NCBI RefSeq assembly: GCF_028743715.1
Contig: NZ_CP117996.1
Location: 3,100,001-3,164,000 of the forward strand
Source: Microbacterium sp. Clip185
GTDB taxonomy: Bacteria; Actinomycetota; Actinomycetes; Actinomycetales; Microbacteriaceae
Direction: 5' to 3'
DNA length: 64,000 bases
The notes under the pieces were generated by a model, which had not been told where the DNA came from, made no database searches, and was given only the letters and a program-made list of their open reading frames with translations. The position numbers were made by a program, and so were the translations under genes. Each line of letters opens with the position of its first letter. Position 1 is the first letter of the stretch. Positions 60,687 through 64,000 of this stretch are shown here, one piece after another.

Positions 60687-60991
60687 AAGCTGTCTCCCGG
60701 TTTGTCGGGTGGTGCACTTCGGGTGGTTGGGATGCCGGCGCCTCCCGTGCTCGGGTTCATCCCGGCGGCAGCGGTCTGCGTGACGAGTCCGACGCTAAGC
60801 GATGTAGATTTCACGAACACTGGCGGTCGTGTTTCCGCACCGTTACACCTGACCTATCCACAGGTCGGCGTCAAGAGGCTCATGCGGGCACGCGCGGACC
60901 GATAGCCTGGCGGCCGTTCACCACAGCGAACACGTCCCCTTCAGCCTCCTCTGGCGGCACCGCCGTCCGAGCGCGCCCGAAAGCGAGTGCC
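60687..60991. promoter_or_regulatory. Divergent promoter region of the importer operon and the septum-formation gene
   Basis: 305 bases without a gene. On the minus strand ACATCGCTTAGCGTC (60806-60792) resembles CATCGCAGTGTTAGCGTC upstream of the amidohydrolase at 61548; TAGCGT may be the -10. AACACTGGCGGTCGTGTT (60817-60834) is a short inverted repeat nearby. No clear promoter for the plus-strand gene was found. Confidence 0.45.
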
Positions 60992-61492
60992 ATGCGTACC
61001 TCCCGCCTCCTTACCGCCACCGCCGTCATGGGGGCCGCCTTGTTCCTCGGCGGCTGTTTCCAGATCAGCGACCTCGGGGGCGGCCCCGAGGCGGTGCGCG
61101 ACGCCGACACGGGCGAGATCACCGACGCCGGCAAGGCCGACGTCTTCACCCTCTCCGTGGGCGACTGCATGAACAACACCTCCAGCGAAGAGGTCACCGA
61201 CGTCCCGGTCGTGCCCTGCAGCGACCCGCACGACACCGAGGTCTACTACGAGTTCTCGCTGCCGGACGGCGAGTACCCCGGCAAGGACGAGGTGTACTCC
61301 GCTGCGGAGGAGGGCTGCTACAACGAGTTCGCGAACTTCGTCGGCATCGCCTACGAAGAGTCCACGCTGGAGTTCTCGTACTTCGCACCCACCCAGCAGA
61401 GCTGGGACCAGGGCAACGATCGTCTGGTCTCCTGCCTCGTCGTCGACACGGCAGAGCAGGTCACCGGCACGCTCGCGGGCGCCGCGCGCTGA
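60992..61492 (+). CDS. Septum-formation-family lipoprotein
   Basis: 166 aa. Lipobox LGGC after a short signal; then VFTLSVGDCMNNTSSEEVTDVPVVPCSDPHDTEVYYEFSLPDGEYPGKDEV, the Septum_form domain that I recognise from actinobacteria (GDCM...V.C..PHD.E). Four Cys in the mature domain likely pair. It is linked to cell division by family name only; the exact role is unproven. ATG at 60992; terminator follows. Confidence 0.88.
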   Translation: MRTSRLLTATAVMGAALFLGGCFQISDLGGGPEAVRDADTGEITDAGKADVFTLSVGDCMNNTSSEEVTDVPVVPCSDPHDTEVYYEFSLPDGEYPGKDEVYSAAEEGCYNEFANFVGIAYEESTLEFSYFAPTQQSWDQGNDRLVSCLVVDTAEQVTGTLAGAAR

Positions 61493-61502
61493 TCGATCGC
61501 AC

Positions 61503-61536
61503 ACGAAGGGGGCCGGGTCATCCCGGCCCCCTTCGT
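61503..61536. terminator. Bidirectional terminator
   Basis: ACGAAGGGGGCCGGG and its exact inverse around a TCAT loop, 15-base stem. It lies 11 bases after the septum-formation gene stop and 12 bases before the stop of the convergent amidohydrolase gene. Confidence 0.9.
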
Positions 61537-61547
61537 CGTTCGCGATC

Positions 61548-62918
61548 TCAGGCGGGGTGGCGGCCGAGGCGCTCGGCGACGCGCGGCAGGTCCTCGTGCA
61601 CGCGGATGGTCGCCTCCGGCGCGAGCGGGTTCGTCGAGACGCCGTCCTCGCTCACGAGGCGGCCTCCCACGTAGACCCGCTTGAGGTTGCGGGGCGTCAT
61701 CGACAGCACGTAGCTGCGCACGGGATGCCAGAGCGGACCGACGTCGGGCTTGCGGGGGTCGACCACGACGAAGTCGGCGAACTTGCCGACCTCGAGGCTG
61801 CCCACGCGGTCGTCGACGCCCAGGATCGCAGCTCCCCCCAGGGTGTGCAGGCGCAGGACCCGCTCCGGCATCATCGACAGCGGATCCTTCGTGCGCGCGC
61901 GCTGCATGAAGATGCCCGCCCGCATGTTCTGCCAGGGATCCGAGACGTCGGTGCAGGCCTGGTCGTCGAGGCCCATCCCGACCTTCATCCCCAGCGCCAG
62001 CATCTCGGGCACGAGAGCGACCCCGGAGGCGAGGCGTCCGTTGGATGCGGGCTGCCACGACATCGAAGCGCCGCCGGCCGCAGTCTGCTCGATGATCTCG
62101 GGGGTGGTCTGGATGAAGTGACCGAACATCATGCCGGGGCCGAGGGCTCCCGCATCCCGGTACATCGCGAACTTCGACTGCTGCAGCGGCACGGCTTCGG
62201 GGGATTCGAGGAAGTGTGCCTGGTTGGTCACCCCGAACCGGCGCATCGCCTCGACCTCGACCTCGGCCGCATCCGGCCGCGGCGACCACTGCACCTGGCC
62301 CATGATCGACGCGCCCAGCGCGAACGCCGGGTCCATCGCGCGGGAGTGCGCGACCTCGGCGGCGAACCGGTCGAAGATCTCCTCGTCGCTGCCGACGGTC
62401 GCGTCCATGCCGATCGCGTCGACGAAGCGGATGCCGGCGTCGAGGCAGCCGTCGGCCTGACGCGTGTGGTATTCGAGGCCGCGCATCGCGGCGTTGCCGA
62501 CGCGCTTGCCGTCGACCATCGACTCCCACGCCTGCAGCGGATCGGTGAAGTTGTAGGCCGTGGTGACGCCGTTGCCGAGGAAGTCGAGTGCGCCGTGCAG
62601 GGTCGACCAGTAGATGTCCTCCGGTGTCGCCGCGGAGGTCATGCCGAGCATCGAGTCGCACCATCCGTAGAGCGTCTCGCCCACGCCGAGACCCCGCAGC
62701 CCGCTCGTGAACAGGTGCGAGTGGCTAGACACGAACCCGGGGGCGACGAACGCGCCATCGACGTCGAGGACCTCGTCGGCGGTGACCGTGGGAACACCCG
62801 ACCCGAGGGCCGCGATCCGTCCGTCCTCGACGAGCATCCACCCGTCTTCGATGTAGCCGGCGTCCTCGGTGCCGGCGGGCACGGTGATGAGGCGCGCGTG
62901 CGTGATCAGCAGGCTCAT
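61548..62918 (-). CDS. Amidohydrolase (cytosine deaminase/chlorohydrolase-like) with altered metal-site motifs
   Basis: 456 aa. N-terminal HxH in VSSHSHLFTSGLRG (about 70), NQAHFLES, and a C-terminal EVGKFADFVVVDP typical of ATZ/TRZ enzymes. The usual HNPxSN is SWQPASNGRLASG and the usual GTDG is GMGLDDQACTD, keeping an Asp but changing its setting. It may still be a deaminase or a hydrolase of another kind. ATG at 62918 has AGGAG seven bases upstream. It is flanked by the two paralogous binding-protein genes. Confidence 0.87.
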   Translation of the reverse strand: MSLLITHARLITVPAGTEDAGYIEDGWMLVEDGRIAALGSGVPTVTADEVLDVDGAFVAPGFVSSHSHLFTSGLRGLGVGETLYGWCDSMLGMTSAATPEDIYWSTLHGALDFLGNGVTTAYNFTDPLQAWESMVDGKRVGNAAMRGLEYHTRQADGCLDAGIRFVDAIGMDATVGSDEEIFDRFAAEVAHSRAMDPAFALGASIMGQVQWSPRPDAAEVEVEAMRRFGVTNQAHFLESPEAVPLQQSKFAMYRDAGALGPGMMFGHFIQTTPEIIEQTAAGGASMSWQPASNGRLASGVALVPEMLALGMKVGMGLDDQACTDVSDPWQNMRAGIFMQRARTKDPLSMMPERVLRLHTLGGAAILGVDDRVGSLEVGKFADFVVVDPRKPDVGPLWHPVRSYVLSMTPRNLKRVYVGGRLVSEDGVSTNPLAPEATIRVHEDLPRVAERLGRHPA

Positions 62919-63035
62919 GGGGCTCCTGTTCGGTTCGGGGCGGACGACACGGATGTTGGTGACGCTAACACTGCGATGTTTCGCGCGCGTGGCGCCGGCG
63001 TCCCGTCCAAGGCGCACTTCCGGTGCCCGAGTTGC

Positions 63036-63076
63036 GTCGCATCTGCGCACATGCGCCACTTCTGCGCAGATGCGAC
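63036..63076. repeat. Long hairpin upstream of the amidohydrolase
   Basis: GTCGCATCTGCGCA (63036-63049) and TGCGCAGATGCGAC (63063-63076) are perfect inverted repeats with a 13-base loop. It lies about 120 bases upstream of the start codon, so it may be an operator, a terminator for the minus-strand binding-protein gene to its right, or a mobile palindrome. Confidence 0.8.
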
Positions 63077-63152
63077 TGTCAATCACTGTGGCGGATGCGG
63101 AAAAGTGCCGCCCTCGACCACGCGGCGGCCGGTGAGGCCTGCGCCGCACACG

Positions 63153-63192
63153 ACGCCGCCCCGCATCCGGGGCAGGATGCGGGGGGCGGCGT
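63153..63192. terminator. Hairpin after the binding-protein gene
   Basis: ACGCCGCCCCGCATCC (63153-63168) pairs with GGATGCGGGGGGCGGCGT (63175-63192), with two extra bases in the right arm and a GGGGCA loop. It directly follows the stop at 63203 on the minus strand. Confidence 0.8.
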
Positions 63193-63202
63193 GATGGGTG
63201 AC

Positions 63203-64000
63203 TCAGCCGGCGTACGCGATGAGGTCAGGGTTCTCCTGGTAGACCTCGTCGAGCAGGCTCATGTCGAACAGGTCGGACGCCTCCAGCGTGATGCCGGCGC
63301 CCGCGAGGCTGGCGATCGTCTGCTTCTGCAGCGCGTCGGACACCGTGAACAGTCCGTTCTCGGCCGTCTCGTCCGTGGTGATCAGCGCGTTGGTCGCCAG
63401 CAGGCCGGCGATCGTCTTGGCGGGGTCGAGGTTCAGGTCCTTGCCGTAGACGTCCTTCGCGAGGCGCGCGCCCTCGTCGGGGTCGGCGAGGGCATCGGTC
63501 CACCCGCGGATCTCGGCCACGAGGAACGCCTTCAGCATGTCGCGCCGGTTCTTCAGGGTGTCGTCGGTGACCGAGAACGTCTCGGCGACGAACGGCAGGC
63601 CGTTCTCGGCGAGCGGCAGGTTGGCCGTCTTGAACCCGGCCATCTCGACGGTGATCGCCTCGTTGGTGAGGTAGGCCGTGAAGCCGTCGACCTCGCCGTT
63701 GGTCAGCGGCGCCGGGTCGTACTGCACGGGGACGATGTCGACCTGGGAGGGGTCGATGTCGTTCGCGGCGAGCAGCGCCGAGAAGAGCGCGCGGTTGGAG
63801 TCCTGCACGCCGATGCGCTTGCCGATCATGTCCGCGGGCTTCAGGATGTTGCCCCCATCGGCCAGCGACAGGATGGTGAACGGGTTCTTCTGGAGCGTCG
63901 CGCCGATGATCTTGATGGGCGCACCCTCGGTGGCCACCGCCGTGCCGGCCGACACGGCGTCGTTGATCGCGATGTCGGTCGTGCCGCTGAGCAGTTCCGC
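63203..64000 (-). CDS. ABC importer binding protein, NMT1/ThiY-like, second paralogue (N-terminus cut by the window)
   Basis: 265 residues are visible and the frame stays open to the right edge (AELLSGTTDIAINDAVSAGTAVATEG). The same blocks as the 59610 protein occur: [98 protein letters not shown]. No transporter genes are directly after it, so it may share the permeases and ATPase at 56.9-59.5 kb. The signal peptide is outside the window. Confidence 0.9.
   Translation of the reverse strand, partial: AELLSGTTDIAINDAVSAGTAVATEGAPIKIIGATLQKNPFTILSLADGGNILKPADMIGKRIGVQDSNRALFSALLAANDIDPSQVDIVPVQYDPAPLTNGEVDGFTAYLTNEAITVEMAGFKTANLPLAENGLPFVAETFSVTDDTLKNRRDMLKAFLVAEIRGWTDALADPDEGARLAKDVYGKDLNLDPAKTIAGLLATNALITTDETAENGLFTVSDALQKQTIASLAGAGITLEASDLFDMSLLDEVYQENPDLIAYAG

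Overview
The window is chromosomal DNA of a high-GC Gram-positive bacterium. The base composition, GTG and leaderless-looking starts, 4-base ATGA/GTGA gene overlaps, PurS/PurQ, HtaA haem proteins with an LAXTG-type anchor, a ceb-type cellobiose operon and a sterol-carrier gene beside purD all point to Actinomycetota. Microbacteriaceae, probably Microbacterium, is my best guess; this is an inference from gene content and style, not a database match. I saw no tRNA, rRNA, CRISPR, phage or transposase.

Left third (1-23.4 kb): a purine-biosynthesis backbone (purM cut by the left edge, a sterol-carrier protein, purD, purC, purSQ) interrupted by unrelated modules. These are a haem-uptake operon of five genes (two HtaA proteins, HmuT/U/V) with DtxR/IdeR-like iron boxes at 5078-5096 and 8862-8880; an MFS drug exporter with its PadR regulator; a UraA-type uracil permease; and a five-gene cellobiose/cello-oligosaccharide operon (CebE-F-G, GH1 beta-glucosidase, LacI-type CebR). 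The last has three near-identical CebR boxes phased 33 and 22 bp apart around a readable promoter.

Middle (23.6-41.3 kb): an ABC exporter plus DesK/DesR-like two-component pair; a divergent zinc-uptake locus (AztA | AztB, an AztD-like propeller, AztC, AztD) around a Zur-like box at 27927-27941; a ThrE-type exporter; a D-2-hydroxyacid dehydrogenase; a tandem pair of membrane-anchored paralogues of unknown function; a molybdenum-cofactor cytidylyltransferase-like protein and XdhC; a nucleoside phosphorylase; and a TetR-controlled oxidoreductase/DUF1304 pair.

Right third (41.6-64 kb): a catabolic superlocus. It has a molybdenum hydroxylase made of a separate FAD subunit and a fused [2Fe-2S]-Mo subunit, an XRE-cupin regulator, and a tightly coupled run of amidohydrolase, aldehyde dehydrogenase, LLM monooxygenase, a two-subunit ThDP decarboxylase and GMC oxidoreductase. 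Further right are two divergent adenosine-deaminase-family enzymes, a second XRE-cupin regulator, an NMT1/SsuABC-type ABC importer with two paralogous binding proteins, and another amidohydrolase with an altered metal-site motif. MocA-like, XdhC and nucleoside phosphorylase lie just upstream, so I read the whole stretch as uptake and oxidative/deaminative breakdown of purine-like or other N-heterocyclic compounds; the substrate is unknown.

The gaps between these modules carry at least three families of intergenic palindromic repeats: about 63 bp (family B, 12 full copies), about 70 bp (family A, 4 copies) and about 70 bp (family C, 2 copies). All lie at gene 3' ends. The word GGATGCGG/CCGCATCC is strikingly frequent on both strands and overrides the usual codon preference.
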